From Dehalococcoidia bacterium UBA2160 (GTDB lineage Bacteria; Chloroflexota; Dehalococcoidia; Lucifugimonadales; UBA1123): a DNA stretch of 28,863 bases. Location: the NCBI GenBank assembly GCA_002328865.1, contig DCWO01000046.1:9523-38385 (forward strand), read 5' to 3'. Under the pieces are notes generated by a model. That model did not search any database. It had not been told where the DNA came from and saw nothing but the letters and a program-made list of their open reading frames with translations. This document shows, piece by piece, positions 1 through 6,987 of this stretch. The position numbers and the translations under genes were made by a program. Position 1 is the first letter of the stretch, and each line of letters begins with the position of its first letter.

Positions 1-166
1 GGTAACGGTTCCAATACCAAGTTCCGCCGACTCCGTCCCCCGTCTCGTATACCTGGACGGACATGCCCAGGTTCTCGCGGAGTCGCCACAGCATGCCCAG
101 CCCGCCGAAGCCGGCGCCTATGACCACGGCGTCGAGTTCCTGAACTTTTTCAGTTTCGGATTTCAT
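1..166 (-). CDS. Baeyer-Villiger-type flavin monooxygenase, N-terminal fragment
   Basis: This is the first 55 codons of a flavoprotein monooxygenase; the rest lies beyond the window edge. The ATG at 164-166 follows a GAGGTGG ribosome site. The peptide has a dinucleotide-binding GAGFGGLG at about residues 17-24. It ends in GGTWYWNRY, the stretch that in cyclohexanone/phenylacetone-type Baeyer-Villiger monooxygenases sits just after the FAD-binding acidic residue. Family knowledge: these enzymes use NADPH and O2 to insert oxygen next to a ketone carbonyl, giving an ester or lactone. It lies 56 bases downstream of, and on the same strand as, an alpha/beta-hydrolase, so the two are probably cotranscribed as an oxygenation-then-hydrolysis pair. 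Substrate cannot be inferred. A related N-hydroxylating or other class B flavin monooxygenase is the main alternative. Confidence 0.85.
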   Translation of the reverse strand, partial: MKSETEKVQELDAVVIGAGFGGLGMLWRLRENLGMSVQVYETGDGVGGTWYWNRY

Positions 167-222
167 ACCCACCTCGTGAACTTTCGCTAAGGCGTCGGTT
201 GTAATTCGGAGATCGGTTCACG

Positions 223-1173
223 CTATCGCATCTGGTGAACTTTGTGCGCTTTCACAACGCACGCTTTGACTGCCTTCACGACCTGCTGGAAGCCGAGCTC
301 GCTGCCGGGCAACATCAACAGAATGAAGAATCCATGCATCTGCCCGGTGTATCTCCGGAAGTCGGTCGGCACGTCGGCTTGCCTCAGTCTCTCGGCGTAG
401 GCCTCCCCTTCGTCACGCAGAACATCGTATTCCGCAGTCAGCACCACAACGGGCGGCAGCCCTGAGAGGTTTCGTGCGTGCAACGGAGAGGCGTCCGGCT
501 CCGTTCGCTTGGAGGAATCAGGGAGGTAGTGGTCCCAAAACCAGATCATCCCGTCGCGGGTCAGCAGCAACTGGTTTTCAGGATCAGTGTAGGAGGGTCG
601 GGAGAAATCGGCGTCGGTCGCCGGGTATATGAGCACCTGCAGCGCTATTGGCGGCCCGCCCTGGTCACGCGCGCGTGTCGCCATCACCGCGGCGAGGTTT
701 CCGCCGGCGCTGTCGCCCGCGACGATCAGCGGCGCATCTTCACCTGCAATATCGGCCAAATGCTCCCCGACCCATTCGAGTGCCGCGTAGGAGTCGTCAA
801 CGGCAATGGGGTAACGGTGTTCCGGCGCGAGGCGATACTCCACCAGGACGACAGCGCAAGATGTCCGCTCCGCGAGTTTTCGTGCGACCGTGTCGTATTC
901 ATCGATATTGCCTATGACCCATCCGCCTCCGTGGTAGTAAACAAGAACGCCCCGCGGCGTCTCGGTGGGTATGAGGACCCGAAGCGCGACTTTGCCGTGC
1001 GGGCCGTCGATGGAGGTTTCCTCCACGTGCACCATGTTGGGAGCAGGTCCGGCGAGTTCCGCTATCGCAGACCCGAACGCGCGCGCTTCGTAGGGTGTAC
1101 TTTCGTGCAGCGGTTTTCCGTCGCCGGTCGCCATCTGCTCGAGAAATTCTGTGGTCTTTCGATCGAGTCCCAC
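223..1173 (-). CDS. alpha/beta-hydrolase of the hormone-sensitive lipase (HSL/family IV) type
   Basis: This 316-residue carboxylesterase starts at a GTG (1171-1173) preceded by GGAGGGT at good spacing. The oxyanion motif HGGGW is at residues 81-85. The nucleophile elbow GDSAGG is at 153-158 with Ser155. The acid Asp250 lies in AEYDVLRDEG, and His280 in MHGF completes the triad. Length and motifs fit the family IV (HSL) esterase/lipase group, which hydrolyses short-chain esters in the cytoplasm. It is the first gene of a minus-strand pair with the flavin monooxygenase at 1-166. Such esterases often hydrolyse the ester made by a neighbouring Baeyer-Villiger enzyme, so that role is a reasonable inference. 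A palindrome about 60 bases upstream may be a repressor site. Confidence 0.93.
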   Translation of the reverse strand: MGLDRKTTEFLEQMATGDGKPLHESTPYEARAFGSAIAELAGPAPNMVHVEETSIDGPHGKVALRVLIPTETPRGVLVYYHGGGWVIGNIDEYDTVARKLAERTSCAVVLVEYRLAPEHRYPIAVDDSYAALEWVGEHLADIAGEDAPLIVAGDSAGGNLAAVMATRARDQGGPPIALQVLIYPATDADFSRPSYTDPENQLLLTRDGMIWFWDHYLPDSSKRTEPDASPLHARNLSGLPPVVVLTAEYDVLRDEGEAYAERLRQADVPTDFRRYTGQMHGFFILLMLPGSELGFQQVVKAVKACVVKAHKVHQMR

Positions 1174-1232
1174 GTTGACCCTCCAGATGCCGACAATCGT
1201 GCTGTGTCCGACGCGGCGTCCCTTGTTGATTA

Positions 1233-1247
1233 GACCGTTCGTCGGTC
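1233..1247. promoter_or_regulatory. palindrome upstream of the esterase gene, possible operator
   Basis: The sequence GACCG-TTCGT-CGGTC has perfect 5-base arms about a 5-base centre and lies about 60 bases upstream of the esterase GTG. Size, symmetry and position resemble TetR-family operators, which commonly control ketone monooxygenase/esterase operons. No regulator gene is visible in the window, so the assignment is tentative. Confidence 0.3.
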
Positions 1248-1635
1248 ACACTCTCGGTTGAATGCGAGTCGCCTGGGACCAGGTCGGAGAAATCGGCGCC
1301 ACATCCATCGGCTGGTCGTCCTAGCTAGCCTGAGTGGCGATCTGCGCGTTGATATTCTCGTTTTTTGGCCAATAAATGCTTCATACGCGATAAAACAAGT
1401 CTATCACGAGAGTGACAGCGGTCAAGTGCTCTGTCGCCGCAGTCGCGACATCGGCGTGTGAGCAGCAGCAAATCCTGTTTGAGAGCATGGCGAAAAGCAA
1501 TCCTGTTGAATCGAGACGGCAACGGCGGTGGGGGCACAACTCCGATTGACATCATCAGGCGTCGCGGATACCGTAATAGTCGCCGCTGAGCGGCCCACCC
1601 ATCACCGACCCGATCACGATTAAAGGAGGCCCCAG
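1248..1635. other. intergenic region between divergent esterase and TrpB2 genes
   Basis: About 390 bases without a convincing gene. The central part near 1349-1400 is AT-richer than its surroundings and could hold a promoter for the plus-strand genes (a TTGATA-like hexamer at 1349-1354, no strong -10). A strong ribosome site AAAGGAGG lies at 1621-1628, just before the TrpB2 ATG. I see no tandem Trp codons, T-box or terminator/antiterminator pair that would indicate attenuation. Confidence 0.4.
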
Positions 1636-2985
1636 ATGGACACGAAGACGCTCCTGACCGAAAGCGAGATGCCCACTCATTGGTATAACGTTCAGGCCGA
1701 CCTGCCCAGACCGGCCGAACCGCCATTGCACCCCGGCACCCACCAGCCAGCCGGGCCCGACGACCTGTCGCCCATCTTTCCCATGGGTCTGATCGCGCAG
1801 GAGATGAGCCAGGAACGCTACATCGAGATCCCCGATGAGGTTCAGGACATCTACCGCATTTGGCGCCCGACTTCCCTGTACCGAGCCCACCGACTCGAGA
1901 AAGCGCTCGGTACGCCGGCCAAGATCTACTTCAAGTACGAGGGCACAAGCCCTGCCGGCAGCCACAAGCCCAACACCGCCGTGCCTCAGGCTTACTACAA
2001 CAAACAAGAGGGCATCAAACGCATCACCACCGAGACCGGCGCCGGCCAGTGGGGCAGCGCGATGGCCATGGCATGCAGCTTCATGGACATCGAGTGCAAG
2101 GTCTACATGGTCGGGATCAGCTACGACCAGAAACCGTACCGCAAATCGCTGATGGAGACCTGGGGCGCGGAAGTCCTGTCCTCCCCCACCAACACGACCA
2201 ACTCGGGTCGCGCGATTTTGGCCCAGGATCCCAATTCGCCCGGGAGTCTCGGCATAGCCATCAGCGAGGCTGTCGAAGAGGCTGCCGGACGCGATGACAC
2301 CAACTACTCCCTCGGCAGCGTGCTGAACCACGTCCTCATGCACCAGTCCGTCATCGGCCAGGAGGTCAGGACTCAGATGGAGAAGCTCGACGCCTACCCG
2401 GACATCCTCGTCGGGTGTGTTGGCGGCGGATCGAGTTTCGGCGGCATCGCCTTCCCCTTCATCAAGGACAAGCTGGACGGCAAGGACATCCGGTTCATCG
2501 CGGTGGAGCCCGAAGCGTGCCCGACGATCACTCGTGGCAAGTACACCTACGATTTCGGCGACACCGGCGAGATGACCCCGTTGGTCAAGATGCACACGCT
2601 CGGCCATACCTTCGTGCCTCCCCCCATCCATGCGGGAGGCTTGCGATACCATGGCATGGCCCCGTTGATCAGCCTGTTGGTCGACCTCGAGTTGATCGAG
2701 GCCAAGGCGGTGCACCAGAATGCCGTTTTCAGGTCTGCGATAACCCTCGCCCGCACCGAAGGAATGATCTCGGCACCCGAACCGGCCCACGCGTTGGCCG
2801 TCGCCATCGACGAGGCGCTCAAATGCAAGGAGACCGGCGAAGCGAAGAACATCCTGTTCCTGCTTTGCGGCCACGGCAATTTCGACATGAGCTCGTACGA
2901 CGCGTATCTGTCCGGCAGCCTCGAGGATTACTCCCTGCCTGACGAGCTGATCGAGAGGAACTTGGCGTCGGTGCCTCAATTCTAG
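1636..2985 (+). CDS. trpB: tryptophan synthase beta chain, TrpB2 type
   Basis: This 449-residue fold-type II PLP enzyme has the long TrpB2 N-terminal arm, longer than classical TrpB of about 400 residues. The Schiff-base lysine is Lys111 in AGSHKPNTA. TETGAGQWG follows, and a phosphate-binding glycine loop CVGGGSSFGG lies in the second half. The C-terminus has a LLCGHGNFDM segment. Family knowledge: TrpB condenses indole and L-serine to tryptophan; TrpB2 proteins often act without TrpA and may salvage free indole. No trpA or other trp gene is nearby, in keeping with a stand-alone TrpB2. The ATG sits after AAAGGAGGCCCCAG, so the start is secure. A hairpin follows the gene, and the next gene starts 193 bases downstream, so it may be monocistronic. 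Confidence 0.95.
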   Translation: MDTKTLLTESEMPTHWYNVQADLPRPAEPPLHPGTHQPAGPDDLSPIFPMGLIAQEMSQERYIEIPDEVQDIYRIWRPTSLYRAHRLEKALGTPAKIYFKYEGTSPAGSHKPNTAVPQAYYNKQEGIKRITTETGAGQWGSAMAMACSFMDIECKVYMVGISYDQKPYRKSLMETWGAEVLSSPTNTTNSGRAILAQDPNSPGSLGIAISEAVEEAAGRDDTNYSLGSVLNHVLMHQSVIGQEVRTQMEKLDAYPDILVGCVGGGSSFGGIAFPFIKDKLDGKDIRFIAVEPEACPTITRGKYTYDFGDTGEMTPLVKMHTLGHTFVPPPIHAGGLRYHGMAPLISLLVDLELIEAKAVHQNAVFRSAITLARTEGMISAPEPAHALAVAIDEALKCKETGEAKNILFLLCGHGNFDMSSYDAYLSGSLEDYSLPDELIERNLASVPQF

Positions 2986-3022
2986 TCGGCGCCGCCGGCA
3001 ACCGGTAGAATGTGACACGGTG

Positions 3023-3055
3023 GGAGGTCGCCGCGCACTTCGCGTAGCGACCTCC
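3023..3055 (+). terminator. stem-loop downstream of TrpB2, possible terminator
   Basis: GGAGGTCGC (3023-3031) pairs perfectly with GCGACCTCC (3047-3055). CGCG at 3032-3035 and 3041-3044 can extend the stem. A moderately T-rich stretch follows but there is no clean U tract, so it may be a weak terminator or an mRNA-stabilising hairpin. Confidence 0.45.
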
Positions 3056-3178
3056 TATTCGTTCTCGGATTCCCGAGGCAACGGGATCACGCGAGGACGT
3101 CGGCGTCATCGGCGAGATTCGGCGCTGTGAGATAATGGCTGTCCGCCGGAACGCGTACACGAATCGCAGGGAGCATAG

Positions 3179-4516
3179 ATGCGACACTCGATGAGCGTGC
3201 TGCTCAAGCCCACGTCAAGCAGGTGCAACCTTGACTGCACCTACTGCTTCTACCTGTCGAAGCAGTCAATCTACCCGTGGAGCGGCCGGCCGTCGATGTC
3301 CATCGAGACGTTCGAGACGTTCCTGCGGCAATACATCCCGATGTCTGCGCCGCACCTGAGTTTCCTCTGGCAGGGTGGCGAGCCCACGATGATGGGGCTG
3401 CCGTTCTTCGAAGCCGCAGTCGAGCGTGAAGTCGCCGTAGCTCGCGAGCTCATCAGCGGCCCGATGCCGCCCCTCAACAACGCCATCCAGACGAACGCAA
3501 CGCTGCTGGACGAGGATTGGGCCCGATTCTTCAAGCAGCAACGATTCCTCGTGGGAGTCAGCATCGACGGTCCGCCCGAGTGGCATGACCGCTTCCGCGT
3601 CGACCCGGTCGGTAGGCCGTCGCACGACAACGTCATGCGCGGAGTCGAACACCTCAAACGCGAGCGCGTGCCCTTCAACGTGCTGAGCGTAATCAGCCAA
3701 TCCAACGTCGACAAGCCTCGGGAGTTGCTCAGATGGCTGGTCGACCAGGGATTTCACGATCTCCAGTTCATCCCCTGCGCCGAGCCCGCGGAAGGCTGCC
3801 GAAGCGTGGCCGAGGGAGGAACTTCGCCAGAATCGATCACCCCCGGCCAGTACGGCATATTTCTCACCGAGTTGTTCGACGAATGGATCAACGTGGGCGT
3901 CGAGAAGGTGCGGATACGCTGGTTCGACAACCTGATCCAGATGCTGTGGGGTTACCCGTCCGAGATGTGTGAGCTGGCCGAGAACTGCGGGTACATCGTC
4001 CTCGAACACAACGGCGACTGCTACCCGTGCGACTTCCGCGTCGAGGAGGATTGGCTCCTGGGCAACCTTCACGATACGCCGCTGGATCAGATCGTCGAGG
4101 GTGAGATGTTCGCCCGATTCAATCAGGTCAAAAGCAAGCTCCACGCGAACTGTCAGAAGTGCCGCTGGAAGACCTTGTGCTACGGCGAGTGCCCCAGCTA
4201 TCGCATAGTCAACACGGGCGAAACCGAGCACAGCCTGCCCTACTTCTGTGGCTCCTTTATCGACTTCTTCGGCGAAAGCTACGACCGCATGGAGGAGTGG
4301 GCTGTCCGTTTGGGCAAGACTAGGGGATTGGCGGTCCCGCCCGGGCAGATGTCGCCCGCGCTGCGGACCTCGGTCCCGGCGCGACCCGTGCGGGTCCAAC
4401 TCGACCGCCGGCTCCCGGCAGTCAAGCGCGCCAAGGTGGGCCGCAATGACCCGTGTCCGTGCGGCAGCGGCAAAAAGGTGAAGCGCTGCTGTGGCGATCG
4501 AGTGCTCGGGGTCTGA
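3179..4516 (+). CDS. anaerobic sulfatase-maturase-type radical SAM/SPASM protein with C-terminal SEC-C motif
   Basis: This 445-residue protein has the radical SAM CxxxCxxC at Cys16/Cys20/Cys23 in SSRCNLDCTYCFY, preceded by the LLKPTS lead-in usual in anaerobic sulfatase-maturating enzymes (anSME). A WQGGEP segment, a cysteine-rich SPASM region (CYPCDF, CQKCRWKTLCYGECP) and an FD in IRWFDNLIQ also match that family. Family knowledge: anSME oxidises a Cys or Ser in sulfatases to formylglycine using SAM and auxiliary [4Fe-4S] clusters. The tail at about 420-438, VGRNDPCPCGSGKK then CC, is a SEC-C zinc motif as at the end of SecA. That is an unusual addition to a maturase. No sulfatase is encoded in the window, so the substrate is elsewhere or is another peptide. 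The ATG at 3179 follows CAGGGAG. Confidence 0.88.
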   Translation: MRHSMSVLLKPTSSRCNLDCTYCFYLSKQSIYPWSGRPSMSIETFETFLRQYIPMSAPHLSFLWQGGEPTMMGLPFFEAAVEREVAVARELISGPMPPLNNAIQTNATLLDEDWARFFKQQRFLVGVSIDGPPEWHDRFRVDPVGRPSHDNVMRGVEHLKRERVPFNVLSVISQSNVDKPRELLRWLVDQGFHDLQFIPCAEPAEGCRSVAEGGTSPESITPGQYGIFLTELFDEWINVGVEKVRIRWFDNLIQMLWGYPSEMCELAENCGYIVLEHNGDCYPCDFRVEEDWLLGNLHDTPLDQIVEGEMFARFNQVKSKLHANCQKCRWKTLCYGECPSYRIVNTGETEHSLPYFCGSFIDFFGESYDRMEEWAVRLGKTRGLAVPPGQMSPALRTSVPARPVRVQLDRRLPAVKRAKVGRNDPCPCGSGKKVKRCCGDRVLGV

Positions 4517-4567
4517 TTGGCCTCCCAATCGAGACAAGCCAGCTCGAAGCGCCGGATTTTCGGTTCC

Positions 4568-5758
4568 ATGGGTCACCGGGAGTTCCGAAAGTACTTCTAC
4601 AGCATGTTGTGGCAGTCGTCCGGGTACGGGATGCAGTTCCTTGTCATCGGATGGTTGGTCCTGGAGCTAACTGACTCCGGCTCACAGCTTGGACTGGCAG
4701 TCTTCCTCTACGGCGTACCCAACCTGGCGCTGATGCCCTTCGCCGGCATCGCGGCCGACCGAATGGATCGTCGCGCGCTGCTGATTGTCGCCCAGACGGC
4801 GATAGCGTTGTTCATCGCCGCTCTGGCGACGCTGACGATTGCGGACCGGGTCACCATGTGGCAGGTGTATCTCACGGCGATCGCGCTCGGCGCCATTCAG
4901 GGGTTCATGATGCCCGCCAGCATTGCGATCGTCGCCGACCTGGTGGACCGCGGCGACATGCTGAACGCCAACGCCCTCAACTCGGCGGTTTTCAACGGCG
5001 CGCGCGTCCTGGCGCCGCCCGCGGCAGGGGTGGTGCTCGAGACAGCGGGCATCGGCGAGGCGTTGTGCCTGAACGCGGCCTGTTTCGCGCTGGGCGCCGC
5101 CCAGATGTGGACCATGCAGAAAGTTCCTTCTCACGGTTCGGTTTCGGAGACAAGCGTCCTGGTCAACCTTCTGGACGGGGTCAAGTTCACCTTCAGGACC
5201 CCAGTCGTGTCTAGTGTCATCGGCATTAGCATGGCGTTCGGCCTGTTCGGCGCGGCCCATATCCAGATACTGCCGGCCTTCGCCAAGGAAGTGTTGAGTC
5301 TCGACGCCGCCGAAGCGGGGCTGTTGCTAGCCGCGGCGGGCGCCGGCTCTCTCGTGGGCAACCTGGTCCTGGGATCGTTGGGGAACCCGCGCCATAAGAG
5401 TTCGCTTTTGTTGGGATCCATCATCCTGTTCGGGATAGCTTTGCTGTTGTTCGCCTGGGCGTCGTGGTATCCAGTCTCCCTACTGCTCATGTTCTTCGTG
5501 GGGATGGGTTTCGCTGGCTTCATATCGGTCGGGGCGACAGTGCTTCAGCTCTCGACCCCACCGGCGATGAGAGGTCGAGTGATGAGCATGATGCTGATAA
5601 GCGCGTCGTTACACTATCTGGGGGCGTTGCCGTTGAGCTTGGCAGCGGACCTGTACGACTGGCCGATCGCGATAACTGCGGGAGCGTTGCTCATGCTGGC
5701 AGTGGTCGTCTGGCTGGGATTGCTGAAACCGACGATTCGGCGGATGCAAGTGGAGTAG
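4568..5758 (+). CDS. MFS transporter, EntS/MFS_3-like exporter
   Basis: This major facilitator superfamily protein of 396 residues from ATG 4568 begins MGHREFRKYFYSML. About ten to twelve hydrophobic segments follow, with the cytoplasmic loop motif AADRMDRR between TM2 and TM3 typical of the EntS/TetV group. An upstream in-frame TTG at 4517 directly abuts the maturase stop and would add 17 polar residues. I prefer the ATG because MFS_3 proteins start close to TM1. Transported substrate is unknown; siderophore or drug export is usual in this branch. Its position directly behind the radical SAM gene suggests cotranscription, and export of a modified peptide or metabolite is a speculative link. 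The gene ends in TAG shortly before an inverted repeat. Confidence 0.88.
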   Translation: MGHREFRKYFYSMLWQSSGYGMQFLVIGWLVLELTDSGSQLGLAVFLYGVPNLALMPFAGIAADRMDRRALLIVAQTAIALFIAALATLTIADRVTMWQVYLTAIALGAIQGFMMPASIAIVADLVDRGDMLNANALNSAVFNGARVLAPPAAGVVLETAGIGEALCLNAACFALGAAQMWTMQKVPSHGSVSETSVLVNLLDGVKFTFRTPVVSSVIGISMAFGLFGAAHIQILPAFAKEVLSLDAAEAGLLLAAAGAGSLVGNLVLGSLGNPRHKSSLLLGSIILFGIALLLFAWASWYPVSLLLMFFVGMGFAGFISVGATVLQLSTPPAMRGRVMSMMLISASLHYLGALPLSLAADLYDWPIAITAGALLMLAVVVWLGLLKPTIRRMQVE

Positions 5759-5810
5759 AGTTCTTCCGTCTAGTGTCCTGAGTCAGAAGTTCGTATGACA
5801 ATGTCACGAG

Positions 5811-5873
5811 CCTTCGACAAGCTCAGGCCGAACGGAGTAAGGGTTGTTCCGTTCGTGGTGAGCCCGTCGAACC
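5811..5873. repeat. imperfect inverted repeat, dispersed hairpin family member
   Basis: Arms at 5811-5835 and 5849-5873 are 25 bases each and pair at about 18-19 positions: TTCGACAAGCTCA and CGAACGG against CCGTTCG and TGAGCCCGTCGAA. It lies between two converging genes (MFS transporter and vsr), where it could stop transcription from both sides. The core TTCGACAAGCTCAGG resembles short repeats I recall as abundant in Chloroflexota genomes. A related partial copy lies at 8569-8588. Confidence 0.7.
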
Positions 5874-5929
5874 ACCCCGACGTTTCTGCTTGCTTCGGGA
5901 CTAATGCGTCGAATTTGCGACTCGGAACG

Positions 5930-6331
5930 CTAGGAGCTGTGGAGCGTATCCAAGACTTCAGAGATTCCGGATTTCAATTCGCAGTCCCACACCGTGAGTA
6001 CCTTCCAGCCAAGGCTCTCCAGCGAGCGAAGGTTCGATTCGTCGCGATCCATGTTGCGTTGAATCTTGGCTCGCCAGTAGTCTGCATTGGCAACCGGCCA
6101 CCTGAAGCGACTGCACTGATGCCCGTGCCACAAACAGCCGTTGACGAGAACGATGGTCGAGAGCCGGGGCAGCACGATATCCGGTTTTCCGGGCAGATCT
6201 TTCCTGTGAAGACGAAACCGGAATCCGGCGGCGTGGAGCGCTTTTCGGACCGCGATCTCGGAAGACGTGTTCTCCGAGTGCACGCTCGCCATGATTCGGC
6301 TTCGCGCCTCTGGCGTAAACTGGTCAGGCAT
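5930..6331 (-). CDS. vsr: very short patch repair (Vsr) DNA mismatch endonuclease
   Basis: This 133-residue protein has the full Vsr core. The N-terminal FTPEARSRIMASV leads into HSENTSSE. The catalytic motif LPGKPDIVL carries Asp51, followed by NGCLWHGHQC with His69 and His71, then RNMDRDE and GWKVLTVWDCEL. Positions align closely with E. coli Vsr (Asp51, His69, His71). Family knowledge: Vsr nicks 5' of the T in T:G mismatches produced by deamination of 5-methylcytosine, protecting the recognition sites of a companion cytosine methyltransferase. Its ATG is only two bases after the stop of the GIY-YIG nuclease gene, so translation is probably coupled. It is the last gene of the methyltransferase-nuclease-Vsr operon. 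Confidence 0.95.
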   Translation of the reverse strand: MPDQFTPEARSRIMASVHSENTSSEIAVRKALHAAGFRFRLHRKDLPGKPDIVLPRLSTIVLVNGCLWHGHQCSRFRWPVANADYWRAKIQRNMDRDESNLRSLESLGWKVLTVWDCELKSGISEVLDTLHSS

Positions 6332-6333
6332 GT

Positions 6334-6987
6334 CTACGCATCGTTAGACGCTTGCTCCAACCGTTGACGCGCGAGATGCTCCAGTCTGCGGGCTTGCGTA
6401 AGCAGAGTTCTTCGCAATCCCGGTTGAACGGAACGCTCGCTTATTACCTGGGCGAGCTTGGCAATGGCGCCGGCTCGCCGGGCAATGCGAATGTCCGGGT
6501 GCTTGCGGCGCTCATACAGTTCGGCGGGGACGATTCTGCCTCGCACCGAATCGGGCAGCATCATTAACGGAGCGGGCGCGACCAATTTTTCATTCAGCAC
6601 GGCGCCAAACAGCGAAGCCTCCTGCAAGATCCGAAAGACCGAGAACTCCGCCGAGGCCAACAGGGGTTTGCTTTCCGATGCCGAGGCGCCCGTCAACTCC
6701 CATAGGGGCCACATCTCGATCTCGGCCACCTCGAACGGATCTAGCACGTTCATGGCCACGGCGTCGGTTCTCTGGTTGCTGAGATGACGCCGGATTCGCA
6801 CCCTTAGCTTCTCATTGGTCTGGCCGACGTAGATGGGTTCGTCGTCGTAGTCGTAGAAGGCATAGACCCCACATTCGGCGTCGCCCACGTGGTTACCGGT
6901 GGCATCCTCCAAATTCAGAACACGCTGCAACTCGGAGAGAATGTCTCGGACCTCGTCGGGCGGTTGGTCCTGCCGTTTTCTAGGCAT
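6334..6987 (-). CDS. GIY-YIG family restriction endonuclease (probable type II)
   Basis: This 217-residue protein has a GIY-YIG nuclease domain in its first half: G40-V41-Y42 in ECGVYAFYD, then YVGQT at 53-57, and an arginine-rich helix LRVRIRRHL at 61-69. Candidate catalytic Glu123 and Asn132 (VLNEK) follow. The C-terminal third is basic and helical (RRKHPDIRIARRAGAIAKL and onwards), probably for DNA contact. Length and layout recall the Eco29kI-type GIY-YIG restriction enzymes of about 214 residues. The start ATG overlaps the end of the cytosine methyltransferase gene by 8 bases and its stop is 2 bases from vsr. The neighbours are the main reason to call it a restriction enzyme rather than a repair nuclease. 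The recognition site cannot be read from sequence. Confidence 0.82.
   Translation of the reverse strand: MPRKRQDQPPDEVRDILSELQRVLNLEDATGNHVGDAECGVYAFYDYDDEPIYVGQTNEKLRVRIRRHLSNQRTDAVAMNVLDPFEVAEIEMWPLWELTGASASESKPLLASAEFSVFRILQEASLFGAVLNEKLVAPAPLMMLPDSVRGRIVPAELYERRKHPDIRIARRAGAIAKLAQVISERSVQPGLRRTLLTQARRLEHLARQRLEQASNDA

Noticed and set aside
1555..3018. Long minus-strand open frame (487 codons) opposite the TrpB2 gene
   Set aside because: It is the antisense of a complete TrpB2 with intact PLP motifs; the translated product is low-complexity and matches no family. GC-rich codon use makes such antisense frames common.
3266..4576. Long minus-strand open frame opposite the radical SAM maturase
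   Set aside because: It mirrors the coding frame of a protein with clear CxxxCxxC, SPASM and SEC-C motifs, has no ribosome site, and shows no recognisable domain.
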